Shown piece after piece: positions 36,262-48,500 of a stretch of 64,000 bases of DNA. The DNA lies in assembly GCA_025677815.1 (NCBI GenBank), contig JAIXMP010000008.1, positions 62,001 to 126,000 of the forward strand. Direction: 5' to 3'. Position numbers and translations under genes: made by a program. The stretch's first letter is position 1. Each line of letters opens with the position of its first letter. The DNA comes from Phascolomyces articulosus (Eukaryota; Mucoromycota; Mucoromycetes; Mucorales; Lichtheimiaceae). Below the pieces are notes generated by a model. That model ran no database searches, was not told the DNA's origin, and worked only from the letters and a program-made list of their open reading frames with translations.

Positions 36262-36286
36262 CTGGATGCACTGGATCCTTCCCATG
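36262..36286 (+). repeat. Inverted 25-mer, right copy
   Basis: Partner of 34979-35003 in opposite orientation, with one mismatch. In one frame it reads VLDALDPSHGD followed by a stop, so it probably marks the end of a second decayed copy of the same gene. Confidence 0.75.
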
Positions 36287-36289
36287 GTG

Positions 36290-39200
36290 ATTAGGCCGTA
36301 GAAAATAATATTAAAAAGTCAAGTTCGACCCGTAGAAGGTACCCCATAGTATTTACCATTCGGTCATGTATTTCATCGAAAAAGAAGTAACAACCATTGG
36401 GTTAACACAAAGACTTGTTGTTTTTGTTGTTATTCAGCGGTTAACATATCCTCTGAATGATATAATCACTGAAATCCAGGATAGAAACAACAATAATAAT
36501 GCGGAGAAGCATTTACAATAAACAAGTTTCTGTCAAGTAAATCCGAAAAAGAAACCTATTTAGCCTGATGTACCAAAAATGAAATGTGCCGTTTTATAAA
36601 CACCAATCGAACATTTAACTATTTTTTTAAGACCAACAAAGCTAAAATGGATCACTTAAAAAACAACTATAAAATCGATTGGAATAATTATTAATCTTTT
36701 ACTATCGACGTACAGGATGAATCTCACATCCTGCAGCTATATAATTAAATGATAATGCTACGTACTACTACTACTACTATGTACGTAGCATTACTTTGCC
36801 ACAACAAAAAACACCAATGGTGAGTACAATGATATATGAATTAAGAGTAAAACGGTATATTCTCTCTGTTCTGCAAGAGAATGACTATGTATAGAGAGAA
36901 GAATTAAAGAAAAAGTTCACAAATACGAGTTGCCACTGTTAGCAAAATTGTATATAAATTCCTTTCTGAAATATAAAGAAAGTGACATATCATACATTAA
37001 CAACGAATTCAATGGCAACTTTGAAAATATGTTGCAACGGCAAATACAGGTGGATGCCTATGCATCATGATGTTACTACCCCATTAGAGCAAAAAAAAGG
37101 TGAATGGCTCGTATCATAAAGCGTGTTTTTATTGTGTCATTTCGTATATATCAAATAAAGAGATATTTTCAAAAGCAAAATAGTGTTTATTAAAATTTCT
37201 TGTGGGTCAACATACTATCCTTGTCCTATGTTTCTTTTTAAGGATCATCATTTTATTCTAGCTCTTGTTCTCAATTGGGATTCAGAACAGAATAAAAAGT
37301 GTACATAGAAAAAAAATCAGATTACATCCAGCATACCTTCTATTATATTGTAACATTATATTTTATAATACAATATTTATTCAGGTACACGTAGCACATT
37401 AAAGTCCTTACGTACTATTTACTGCAGGTTTTCTTTATATTATCATTCTATTTTAAAAATGGGTAACAGGCTTACAATTTTTTTTTTAAAAAAAAAGAAA
37501 GCAAAGAGGAGGATGGAAATTCTGGATTAGTATTGACCATGATTTGGGCCATCGAATGATAAAAACAGCAAATATTTTTTTTGACGGTATCCAAGAGATA
37601 CAGATATATCACTTTTGAAGATTTTCTCCTTCGTATTAGGCCATGGAATATTTTTTTTCTTGTAGTTTGTATCACTAATTGTTCAGACTCATGATGACGT
37701 ACCCAAACCGAATAGTGATTTTATCAAAGAGTTATATTATACTCAAGATGAACACAGTATATAAATTAGCTATAGAAGATTATTACCAAAGTTCCAATTG
37801 ACTTAAGAATCAATAAATAATGATACAAGTTGATCACTGGACATTGTGTTTTGTATTTTAGGGGGGATCAAAACAAGAAAATGTCCATTTGATGGACAAA
37901 GTAAATAAACTATGAATATGATGAATACAGTATTACTACTCTTTTTTTTCATCCACATGAAGTAAAAAAAAATAGCATCCTCTCTCCTTTTTTTTAAAAA
38001 AAAAACCTTGGTTGATTTAACCACATAAAAATATGTATTCTAATTAATCCTTCCATTATATATACTAGAATATTCTATAATGAGCCATTGTCGTTTCATT
38101 ATAAAAGCTTATTTCATTATCTAATTAGCGCATCGATACATCTTATAATTGTTGTGTTTTGTGCGGCGCACTGTATTACTTATACCATTTTTTATTAGGA
38201 GCCAGGTGGGAAGAAAAACATAAGCCTTATCCATTTGTTGCACAGATTAGAAGCATTAAATATTTTTCATTTGTATATAATAGTAATATTGTGTGGTATA
38301 AACATCTTAAAAAATGTATATCTATCTCAACCCATCCTACAGAATGGAATATGTTAAAAGTGTAAACCTTTTGTTGTTATAACATTCGATAATGAATAAA
38401 AACATTCGAGAGTGATGATAGGTTAACTGTATATGTGCTATTTTTAGTTCCTTTTTTGAAAGGAATCATAAAGAAACTCTATTAGTGAAAAGTAAAAAAA
38501 AAAAAGCTTATATTTAGATGGAGAGATGGGAGATGATTTGAAAAGGGGGGGGAAGAAGGGGGTTTGATCGTATCTAAAAATATAACACTCTTACAATCCA
38601 GGGTGTATAACAATCATCATCTATCTATGATGGGTGGATTGTAGAATAATATATAAAATAGAATCCACATCTTTGGTCAATATTTTCATTGTCATAAAAT
38701 AGATAGATATTGAAATAGTAATAATATAGAGTCATCTACTATTTATTTATTAGAAGCAACACTAACTTTATCTGTCGATTTTTTTTTATAATTGTTTATT
38801 ATTTTGTTTCAATAAACATTTTTTCACTTGCTTTTTTTTTATATAGAATACATGTAATTGTTGAGCCACAAACCAATCCATAAAAGCTGTCAATAATGTA
38901 TCTATAGCTTAATTTCATTATACTCTTTCCTCTCCTCTCCCCCCTTTTTTCTTTTCAACATAGTGTATGTGCGGGGAGAGGAATAAATCAATTCGTCAAT
39001 TGTGACTTCATGTCAAATTTGGGTCAAGTGTACCCATTTTTTTTTCATAATTCTCATTTTGCAAAAGCTAAAAAAAAAAGTCGTATATCACCCACCAACT
39101 TTTTTTTATATATATATAATTTTACCACGATTAAAAAATACGTAAGAAATCTATTTTTTTTTTTCAACTTGAATTATGACGTGTTCATGAACCACTTTTA

Positions 39201-39333
39201 TTTATTCTAATCTTATACTATTGTAATATTAGTTTCATTCAACCGTGTTGAAGATTTAATATATAGCATATCCTTTAAACCCACAACACCACTCCTTAAA
39301 AAAAAGTACTCATAAACAAAAACAAAAAAAACA
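36290..39333. other. 3-kb intergenic region, no supported gene
   Basis: No gene. It contains a perfect 13-bp hairpin with a TAC-repeat loop (36753-36793) and T10A9 and T8A10 palindromes (37478-37496 and 37988-38005). A G-rich patch occurs near 38540-38560 and pyrimidine tracts occur before the next gene. Confidence 0.55.
36753..36793. repeat. Perfect 13-bp inverted repeat with (TAC)n loop
   Basis: TAATGCTACGTAC at 36753-36765 and its exact reverse complement at 36781-36793 flank a 15-base loop made of TAC units. It could form a stable hairpin in DNA or RNA. Confidence 0.8.
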
Positions 39334-40576
39334 ATGAATGCAAGTGACGAATTTACACTGTCATTACAGTCAAATAATACAGGTATTATATATATATATA
39401 TGAAAGAAGAAGTGTGTTTTTCTTTTGGATCTGCATTAGAGAGAGTGTGTGGGAAACTAGAGTTAACAAGGTTATAAAGAAGACTCATACTCACTCTTTT
39501 ATATATATATATATATAATAGCACAACAAAATGAACATCCATTGCATTATACCTGGGTCTTTTGGTTCATGCATCGTCTTCCAAAAGCTAAAATTAAGGA
39601 TTATGAAGGAAGTATGAAACGCATTGCTTCATTCTCTTCGGTATGAAACAACCTTTTTTTTTATTTTCATCTTGATCGATCGTGACTATATTATATTAAA
39701 AAAATTATAGATGGGAAAAAAAAGGAAGGAAGGGAGGAGGGTATAACAACATATGCCATGACACCACAAAAAAAGAAGCTAATCTATGATGGTGGTTCAT
39801 TAAAAAAAAAAAAAACTAGATTGAAGAGTTTTGGGCAGTGTATAGTCATTTACGTCGACCAAGCGATTTACCAAATATTAGTGATTATCACTTATTCAAA
39901 ATGGGAGTACGGCCTGTATGGGAGGTAATTGGAAGGATTTGGATAGTAGAGAGAAAGAGAATATATATACGTATATATAGTCATTGATGAGAGTGAAAGG
40001 AAATAGACATACCTTGAAGACAAAAAAAGAGAGAGAAAAAGAACTAAATAATTGAAATATATAGGATGAAGCAAATATTCATGGAGGAAAATGGATTGTA
40101 CGACTGAAGAAAGGGTTAGCAAGTCGATATTGGGAACAATTGGTAAGTTTTTTTTTTTTTTGCTTATTTGAAAGAGAAAAAAAAGGACTTTTTCGTTATA
40201 TTAATTTCAAACCATGGGTATATATATATATATAAAGGTACTTGCCATTATTGGAGAACAATTTGATGTACAGGGAGAAATTTGTGGAGCTGTATTATCG
40301 ATTCGTAGTTCAGAAGATATTATTTCTGTATGGAATCGAACAGCATCAAATGGACGGATTAATTTGAAGATAAGGTAATTCATCACACAGTTTTTTTTTT
40401 TTTTTTTTTTTTTTTTACAATAGACACATAGATATTAAACATGATGTTTTGGGGGTGTTAGGGATACAATCAAAAAAGTGCTTAGTTTACCACAAGATAC
40501 CACGATGGAATATAAAACGCACAATGATTCGTTAAAAGATAATTCAAGCTTTTGTAACACGGATGTCTTTCGATGA
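39334..40576 (+). CDS. Cap-binding protein eIF4E type 2 (4EHP class)
   Basis: Six exons, 39334-39382, 39522-39640, 39820-39924, 40065-40142, 40238-40374 and 40462-40576, give 200 residues. The fold is recognisable throughout: [86 protein letters not shown] and [16 protein letters not shown]. HLFKxGxxPxWEDxAN, GLASRxWE and MEYKTHxDSxK are marks of 4EHP rather than canonical eIF4E. At the cap-stacking positions it seems to have Trp (in YTWVFW) and Tyr (in KDYEGS), so it is a mixed class I/II site. 4EHP binds the mRNA cap but not eIF4G, and represses translation of chosen mRNAs. Intron 5 holds a run of 26 T. Confidence 0.9.
40391..40416. repeat. Poly-T run of 26 in a 4EHP intron
   Basis: Uninterrupted T26 within intron 5 of the eIF4E-type gene. 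Length is likely to vary between strains or by assembly error. Confidence 0.8.
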
Positions 40577-40912
40577 AAGAAACCATTCAAAAATCTTATA
40601 ATAAATAATAAAACAATTGGATAAAAAAAAAAAGAGCAATGAATTGGGGTTGGCGGACTTTTTTTTTATGATGTGGAAAAATAAATGCACAATGTGGATC
40701 GTTTTATATATATATATATATATATATTATTTTTTTTTGCATAAATATGTTAAAGTAAAAGGGGGAATCGAAATCCATCTCGATAAGGAAAACCAGTTGA
40801 AAGGTGTCTCAAAAACCACTTTCGCGCGAAAATGAACTTTCAAAATGACGCGTTAACTTCTGCACATCACTTTGTAGTGTTACACACACACTTACGCATT
40901 CCAAGTTTCTAA

Positions 40913-40936
40913 AGAGAGAGAGAGAGAGAGAGAGAG
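40913..40936. repeat. (AG)n microsatellite
   Basis: About twelve AG units. Confidence 0.85.
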
Positions 40937-41004
40937 ACCAAAATTTTGGTTGATTGGATGATGTGGAGCACACAACACAATACTCCCAAGTTTTCGGAAT
41001 TTTC

Positions 41005-41006
<2 letters not shown>

Positions 41007-41056
<50 letters not shown>
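41007..41056. repeat. (TTA)n microsatellite, about 16 units
   Basis: Perfect TTA repeats. They give false Tyr or Asn runs when translated. Confidence 0.9.
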
Positions 41057-41613
41057 TTTTGTTGTCATCCATACTTCTTTTTTTTTTTTTAAAAAAAAAA
41101 AAAAAACATACAAAAAAGAAAATGTATTCTTTTGATGATGCTTTTTTCTACTACAATTAGTTTTTTTTTTTTATAAAGTGAACCAAAGAATATTTGGAAA
41201 ATAATCCATCATCACTGAAATAAAAAGTTATTGTTGCACTGCATTGTAGTAATAATTCAACATGAATTTGCATTATTTTGATTCCCAAAAAGTTGTAATA
41301 TGTTTTCATTGTTAAAAATTAAAACAACAGTCGCATAACAATAATAATGATGATGAAAAAAAAAATGAATAATGATGTAAAAAAAAAAATGTCAAGATAA
41401 ACAAACAAAAAACGTCATTTAAAAAGATCGTCCTTCGAAATGAAAAAGGAAATCAATTTTTTTTTAATTTTTATTTTTATATTTACATAAAACAATAAAG
41501 GGATTAAAAATTACAAGAAGCATATATATAAATTTATATATCACAATAAAAGACAACAACAATAGAATATCATATTTTTGGAATAATAAAAAAGAAGATG
41601 GCATAAGAAGAAG

Positions 41614-41639
41614 GAATGAATGAATGAATGAATGAATGA
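41614..41639. repeat. (GAAT)n tetranucleotide repeat
   Basis: About six GAAT units. Confidence 0.8.
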
Positions 41640-41834
41640 TAAATATAAAGAAAAAAAGAGGTCATAAAATATATAAACAATGAGTAAAAGGTATATTGAA
41701 AATAACACAATGAGAGACAAAACAAAGAAGTGGAGGAGAAATGAAATAAAAAAAAAAGAATGAAAAAAAAATTATTACAAAAATGGGGTGGGGGTATCAT
41801 AAGTAAGTAAAAAAAAAATTAAGCATAAAATGAT

Positions 41835-42647
41835 TTAAAGTAAAGGTGCAGAAACATCAGGAGGTGGATAAGACCAAACCATATCATTGTAATAATTAAA
41901 AGTGTTGTTATTTTGGTGACTGCAACAATCTGCACAGGTGCACGGGTTAGAAGAATGATAGAGCGCCGCCACAGAAGAAGAATCATTCACTTGTTGTGCA
42001 GGAAGAGTAGTCAATGTTTGATCTTGATACGATAACGTAGTAATAGCAGATATAGGAGGAGCAGGAGTGATAGGATTGTAATAATCATAAGAAGGGGGTG
42101 TCGTTGCTTCATAAGGTAAATAAGTCAAAGAAGGTGTTGTATTCTCTTCATATTCTAAAGTCATATGAGGTGTTGCAGGTGAAGTAGTTGCTGTTGTTGT
42201 AGGTGAATAATAAGAAATATTACTTTGAGTAGAACTTGAGGTCACGCTAGTAGCAGGAGTAGGAGCGCCGCCATGAAATTCCTTGATTTGTTTTTCCAAC
42301 TTTGTAATATGGCGTCCCAATTGTCTGACTTGAATCCCCAAATCATCATACGCCGTCAATAATTCTTTTTCCATGGCACCTAATCGAGTAGCAGTACTGG
42401 ATTGATCAATATCGGATTTACATGTTGTATAAGCATGACGAAGACTTTCCAACATGACAGTAACAGAAGCCAATGAATCTAATGAATGTTCTAATTCATT
42501 TTCTAAATCATGTAACGATGTATTGTTTTTTGGAATCTTGCGATGATATTTCTTTGTTGTTGATGATGATGTTGTTGTTCGTGAACGTTTTTGTACACGA
42601 CCTTGTAATTTTTGAGGATTAGCCCATTTAATACGTATCATTGTCAT
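41835..42647 (-). CDS. Coiled-coil protein of unknown function (copy 2)
   Basis: Single exon of 270 residues from the ATG at 42647 (a second Met is at residue 3). The basic N-terminus (IKWANPQKLQGRVQKRSR) and the helical core (SLRHAYTTCK, then ATRLGAMEKELLTAYDDLG, then LGRHITKLEKQI) match the gene at 30446-31297 position for position over the core. The tail is Thr/Pro/Tyr-rich and, unlike copy 1, has a cysteine cluster CTCADCCSH near the C-terminus. TATAAATA on the minus strand at 42774-42781 is a plausible TATA box. Function is unknown. It faces copy 1 in opposite orientation about 10.5 kb away. Confidence 0.75.
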   Translation of the reverse strand: MTMIRIKWANPQKLQGRVQKRSRTTTSSSTTKKYHRKIPKNNTSLHDLENELEHSLDSLASVTVMLESLRHAYTTCKSDIDQSSTATRLGAMEKELLTAYDDLGIQVRQLGRHITKLEKQIKEFHGGAPTPATSVTSSSTQSNISYYSPTTTATTSPATPHMTLEYEENTTPSLTYLPYEATTPPSYDYYNPITPAPPISAITTLSYQDQTLTTLPAQQVNDSSSVAALYHSSNPCTCADCCSHQNNNTFNYYNDMVWSYPPPDVSAPLL

Positions 42648-44055
42648 TTTGTTTGTTGTTTGTTATTGTTGTTGTTTTTTTTAAGAAAGATAAAGTTTGA
42701 TGAAAAAAAAAAAGTAAAAAAGAAAAGAGAGAAATCGTCTTGTGATTTTGGTTTGAATTAAAAAAAAGGTCTCTATTTATATAAAAAAAAAGCAAATGTT
42801 AATGCAGTTATAAAAAAAACCCCTTTTATTCTTCTTTAACCCCTTTCCCCCCAAATCAACGTTACATGATGCAATGTTTATGGTTGGTTGCACATGGCAC
42901 TCTTTATTTAGTTTAGACTATTTTGCCTGTCAGTTTCTATAAACTTTGGTTTTCATTGGTTTACCTGTCTTTCTCCCTCTCCCCCCACACACCTCTTTAT
43001 CGTTGCTATGGGGATGAATCCTCCCCCACATCTTCTTCATTAACCTCCCTCCTTCCCTCCCCCAAATAAATAAATAAAAAAAAAGTATTCTTCTTTCCCA
43101 AGTCATTGGATATGCCCGTGCACTACAGTTTTGTTATGTTGTAACATAACAAAAATGAATGCATCACTATCCATACGACTTTAAACCTTCTTAAAAAAAT
43201 GATGTTTTTATACGCCAGAATCAGAATATTAACATAAAAAAAATTATGATCTATTTTTATAATCCACGTTCAACATGCAGGATGCAGTCCTTTACCTATA
43301 AACACTCCCTTTTGCATTATTCATCCATTGACCAAATCCATTTATTCTTGGCACAGATGAATCACTTTTTTTTTTTGCAAGTGGAATTCATATACCTGCA
43401 TTGCATAGAAAAAATATAATAAATAAATAAATAAAAAAGAGTATAAATACTTTTAAACAATTCTTATTAATAATTATTAACAATAGTTTTTTTTTTATTT
43501 AATTTTCCTGATTTTTTGTTATCGTTCAACTTCTCTCTTCAAGTATAGTTCCTGTTACTTTCACCTGAAAAAAAAAAAAAAACTTCTTGGCCACTCTATT
43601 TATAATTACTCTCTTGAACTCCACACCTCCTTTTGTTTTTTTCACCCTTTCTTTAACCCCCAAGGAGTTGAAAACCCTGGATCGACAACTAGTTTATCCT
43701 TTTTATGTCCTTCAGAGAGGTAAAAATAGAAACAAATAATTTTTGATTTATTTGACGCGTCTAACATTGATAACGTAAATGCCCTTTTTTTTATTTATTT
43801 TTAAAACAAGTATGATATATAAACACGACGATATAAACAACAAAATAGGAAAACAAAATGAGAAAATTATAGAATCTATCTAAAGAAAACGACAAAGATG
43901 AAAAGGGAAAAAAAAGGGGATAAGAAGTGTGTCAATGGGAGAGAAGGGTGAGTTTGTATCAAATAAAGTGATTATGCAAAATAGATCATATATGTATATA
44001 ATTATGTATGAGACCCATTTTTTTTGTATATATATATAGATAATTAAGCCATTCT
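42648..44055. other. Intergenic region upstream of the coiled-coil gene
   Basis: No gene. Pyrimidine tracts (CCCTCCTTCCCTCCC near 43048), A15 at about 43567-43582 and T-rich sequence. It is shared by the 5' side of copy 2 and the 3' flank of the carrier gene. Confidence 0.5.
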
Positions 44056-45532
44056 TTAATTCTTAAGAGCCTTGTCAAAGAATGGAATAAGTTGTTGAGC
44101 CACAGTGAAACTGAAAATCAACTTGGGACCCACCTATATAAATGTTTCATTCATAAATCATAAGTCCCATTTGTCATCGATAGGTAAAATAATAATAATA
44201 CTAATTCTCTCAAAACAAAAAAAAACTTACCACCAAGATCTTAGGGGTCAAACCCTTAAAGAAACCAGAGAAACCTTCCTTCTTGATCAAATCTTTAATA
44301 ATATTCAAACCAGATTCAGGGTTATCAAAGTTACGGTTTTGAATACGGGTCTTGACAACATCCAAAGGAGCAGCCACTGTAATTGAAGCAACAGCACCAC
44401 CAATGGAAGCACAAAAGTTTTGAAAGAATGTAGCCTTGTTATAATCTTGCAAGTGGAACATGTATTCTTTGACAAATGCAGAACCACCAAACAAAGCAAA
44501 TGAACCAGGTGCGTTACGAGCAGCAGTCCAACCAGCACCACTATATAATAATAATATAATTATTATTAGTATCTTTCTCTCTCTCTCTATCATGATACCA
44601 AATCCCATCTCATTTTTTACTTACCGGTACAAGCCCATGCCTTCATCCTTAATGATGGTAAGGAAACCACGACCACGGAAAGATTCAGGGTTTGTTTGAC
44701 GTTTAATCTTCAATACATCCAAAGGAAGTAATGCAATTTCACCAATACCAACCAAACTAATATCAATATCCATTTAAATAAATCAGTTAATTCACTTTCT
44801 CTTATTAGTTTCCTCAAATATATATATATATATCCATCTCTCCAATAATAGGATGATTTTTTTTTACCTGCCAGCAGTAGCGTGCATAATGGTCTTGCCA
44901 GTCTTTTCACCAAAAGTATTGGTGAAGACACTCTTGTGATGTGTGTTTAAATAATCCTTGACAAAAGGTTGACCACCAAACTTGTAAACACGTTGAGCAA
45001 CCTTATAACCAGCAGCGAAACCAAGACCAGGGAACAAAGAAGCATATTTTTTCATAAAAGCTTCATTGGCAGCATCCTAATACATATACACAACCCATGT
45101 TAGTTAATGTTCCTTTTTTATTATTATTAATAGGAAAACTTCCCTCTCATATATATGTATGTGCCTTCACCACTACCTCCCAAAGAATACACACATATAT
45201 ACCCTTGTCCATTCCCCTCTCCCCCAGTATACTGTACCTTAAAAACAATCTTGTTCAAAAGAGCTCTACTTTCAGCATTGGTCTTACCATCACCAAAGAC
45301 CTATCATTTTGTTTTGTTTTTTTTTTTTAAAAAAAAAAAAGTGTGTGAATGGAATTGTACAAAACGTTGCAGGAAAAAAATATATATATACCTTGCTTTG
45401 GTTACTCATGAGACGCTTAGCAACTGTATCGACAGGGTGGAAAATCAACAATTCCAAAATACCAGAACTAGCACTACCCAAGAAACGAGCAGTACCGGAT
45501 TCAGACTTTCCACTAGCAATAGGAGGAGACAT
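44056..45532 (-). CDS. GGC1: Mitochondrial GTP/GDP carrier (Ggc1/Yhm1)
   Basis: Six exons on the minus strand: 45532-45392, 45300-45238, 45076-44868, 44756-44625, 44540-44231 and 44133-44056, giving 310 residues. It has the three mitochondrial carrier repeats with signatures HPVDTVAKR, LPLDVLKIKR and APLDVVKTR. Specific matches to Ggc1 are FPGLGFAAGYKVAQRVYKFG, GIGEIALLPLDVLKIKRQTN, GWTAARNAPGSFALFGG, QNRNFDNPESGLNI and FKGLTPKILVVGPKL. The protein exchanges GTP and GDP across the inner mitochondrial membrane and affects mitochondrial iron and genome maintenance in yeast. Intron 1 holds a T12A12 palindrome. Every exon joins in frame. Confidence 0.92.
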
Positions 45533-48500
45533 GGTTGTTTATTTTCTACGTGTTTTTTTTTACTTGACAAAAAAAAAGGTGAAAGAAAAAAAAAAAAAAA
45601 CAATTCTAATCTAAAAGTTTCAAGCCAAAAAAATAAAAAAAATGGGACTGTCAAGTTTTTTTTTCTTCTTCCAATGATAAACTGAGTTCTAATTGATAAA
45701 GATTTATATCACCTTTTCATCATCTTTATTTTTTTTTTTTTTATAACGTATCATTGTTAACGACATTTATCGTCAAAGAATAGATGAAGTGAATGGAAAA
45801 TGGATAGTGAATATTGAAAAATAATAAGCCATTAGAGATTGTTCAATGTACATAACGAGTGAATTTTTTTTTTTCGGCTCCAACCCTGCCCTGATTTTTT
45901 TTCTTTTACCCATATAAATTTTTTTTTTGTGATAATCATCTCCCCAGAAAATCACTTGCATTTGTGAAACCTGAAACTTTTTTTTTTTTTTTTTTGGAGA
46001 ATATATCAAACAAGCCTCGTATTTTTGGTGATTTAGGAGTTATTCAATCAATAAAAATATCCTATTTTTTGTTATTATAAAAATTCAATTTATATCAAAA
46101 GTTCTTCTAACTATTTTAAAAAAAATTTGTAGAGCATTTGGATGATCTTTTTATCGATCATCAGTGACACCTTTTTTTTTTCTCTTCAGGGCCAGGAACA
46201 AACAAGTTTTTACTACTACTACTACTACTATCGGAGTTTTTAATGGACTGCATGATGTGAAATTGAGGATAACACTTCTTTTTTAGCCCGCCCAAAAAAA
46301 AAAAATTATTATTTTTTTTGTAAGATGTTGATCATTAGTTATTTATTTATATTTTCCATTTCCTCATTGAGAAAATGATTTACTGATGATTACTATTGAA
46401 TTAAATCAATCATGAAAGAATTTGTTAAATTCATTTTTATTTATTATAGTTTCGATAGTAATTCATTCAAAAGAACAAGGGTGACACTTTTTTTGATCGT
46501 CCGTGTTCCCCAATAGTTTAATCTTTTTTTTTTACGTACTTCAATTGTGTAAGTGTATCAGATAAAAAAAAGAATTATAATTTTTCTTTATTTGGCTTTT
46601 TTTTTCTTCATCGGTTTTAACCAAAACTATGGATGCATTTATCATTTTCAATTACCAAAAAAAAGTTTTTCATGGTTAATATTCGTTTATAGTGGTGGTT
46701 TGGGGGAGAGAGAGTAAAAAGAAGCCATAATAAACTATAATAGAAAGTAGTACAAGTTTAAAATTCATGGGGGTCGTGTTTGTATGACAACAATCTTTTT
46801 TTTTAGTGTCATGTTGTGTTGCTCCAAAAGAAGTTTCGAGTTCATTTTTTTTACCGTTCTTCCTCATAACTAGAATTTGTTATTGTTTATCATTATCAAA
46901 AGAATAGACCTTCTTAAAAAGAAGACACTTTTTTTTAAAAAAAAGATTCTTCTTAGAATTTAGAATTAATCATTAGACATTGATAAGAAGATATAGATGA
47001 ACAATTTTCATATATTAAATGTCATATTAAAGTTTATCTGATGATGATGATGTTATTGATAATAAAATAATAATAATGCATAATAAAAAGGTCAGATGAC
47101 GCACAAGTACTTTAAAAAAAATTGGATCGTCGAATAAAAAGAATTATCAGTTTTACGTGTCACTTTAATGACTTTATTATTGGTGATTGTTTTAAAGTTA
47201 TTTTGGGGGAGGGTAAAGAGGTTATAGGACTTGTAAAATTCAACGTTCAAGGTGATACATAATACGTATGCATCAATGGTTATTTTTTTATCGACGATCA
47301 ATTTTTGACTACCCACAGTCTAGTCTATAGTGTACCTTATCAGTTATACATTCTTTTTTTTTTATTACAAGAAATAAGACACGATGCCTTTATGGTCAAA
47401 TGATTCTTAAATATAAACTAAATGATCAACTCTTCCCCCGTTCTTAAATTCTAATCAACCTAAGCTACTACTACTACTACTACTATCTTATAATGAAAAA
47501 TGAATGAAAAGAGTTTCTTTTTAGCATCCCATTGTCCAAATTTAGGCCCAATAGTGTGCTTGGTCTAAGGGAACCATACTTTGGGGTATCTTGAATAAAA
47601 TCCCAGGAGTAGTCATTGTACAACTTTGACTAATCCTTTCCTATACTAGACTACGGACAACATGTCAAGAGATTATGTTTTTTGTATCCATGTCCGTCTT
47701 TTTTTCCCCTCCGATTCAAATGGGGGTGTATGTTCCTCCTTCTCCAATTCGCTTATTGTTAAATTACACAGCATAACTAACACTGGACTATAATGGTTCT
47801 TTGCACTACTTATCCTGAGAAGTTTTTTTATTCCATGGTAAAGATAAAAGTAATATAACTCCCTAGTGATTTGAAAAGAGTTATATAGAAGAAAGAACCA
47901 ATGGAATGAAATCAATAAATGAAAGATGACATCGTGAACTTGATATAATTTTATCCTGTTTTTTCCCCAATTCATTTTTTTATTATTATTGTCATATAAT
48001 CCATAGTTCTGGGTGAATAAAGTTATTTTAATTTCCGTGGAAAAAAAACTTGTATACCTATAACGCCAAGACTAAAAGACCCAATTGGACTTATCATTAC
48101 GTATTGTTTGATAATAGATACTACCATCTCTACAAATCATTACCCATTGTTGAGAGAATATGTAAACTCATTTATACGTACATAAGAAACCACTTTATTA
48201 TTATAAAAAAAGAGGACGTATAATTATAGTTCGAGTCCACGTCATATATCATTGACTATAAATTGATGAATTGAGTATGTGCATAACAATAGATTACACA
48301 CCAGGCTGTCCACTTTCCATTTTAGTTAATGTTGTCATGAGACGGAGTTTCGATGGATAGGGAGGTTGCTGAGCTTTTTTTGTTATTTTGCATGGACGTG
48401 TACTACCAAGAAAATGTCGATCTGCCACTCACTTCTTCTACTTCATCATCATCTCATGTAGAATAATAATAATAATAATAAACACTCTAAAAATAATCAA

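Larger units (their letters stand above)
40577..41834. other. Low-complexity convergent intergenic region
   Basis: 3' flanks of 4EHP (+) and the coiled-coil gene (-). It is packed with simple repeats: (TA)n at about 40706-40726, (AG)n at 40913-40936, (TTA)n at 41007-41056, T13A16 at 41078-41106 and (GAAT)n at 41614-41639. No gene. Confidence 0.7.

Noticed and set aside
40892..41160. Reading frames with poly-Asn or poly-Tyr
   Set aside because: They are translations of the (TTA)n microsatellite.
45097..45685. Plus-strand frames across the Ggc1 gene
   Set aside because: They are antisense shadows of the carrier's exons and introns.
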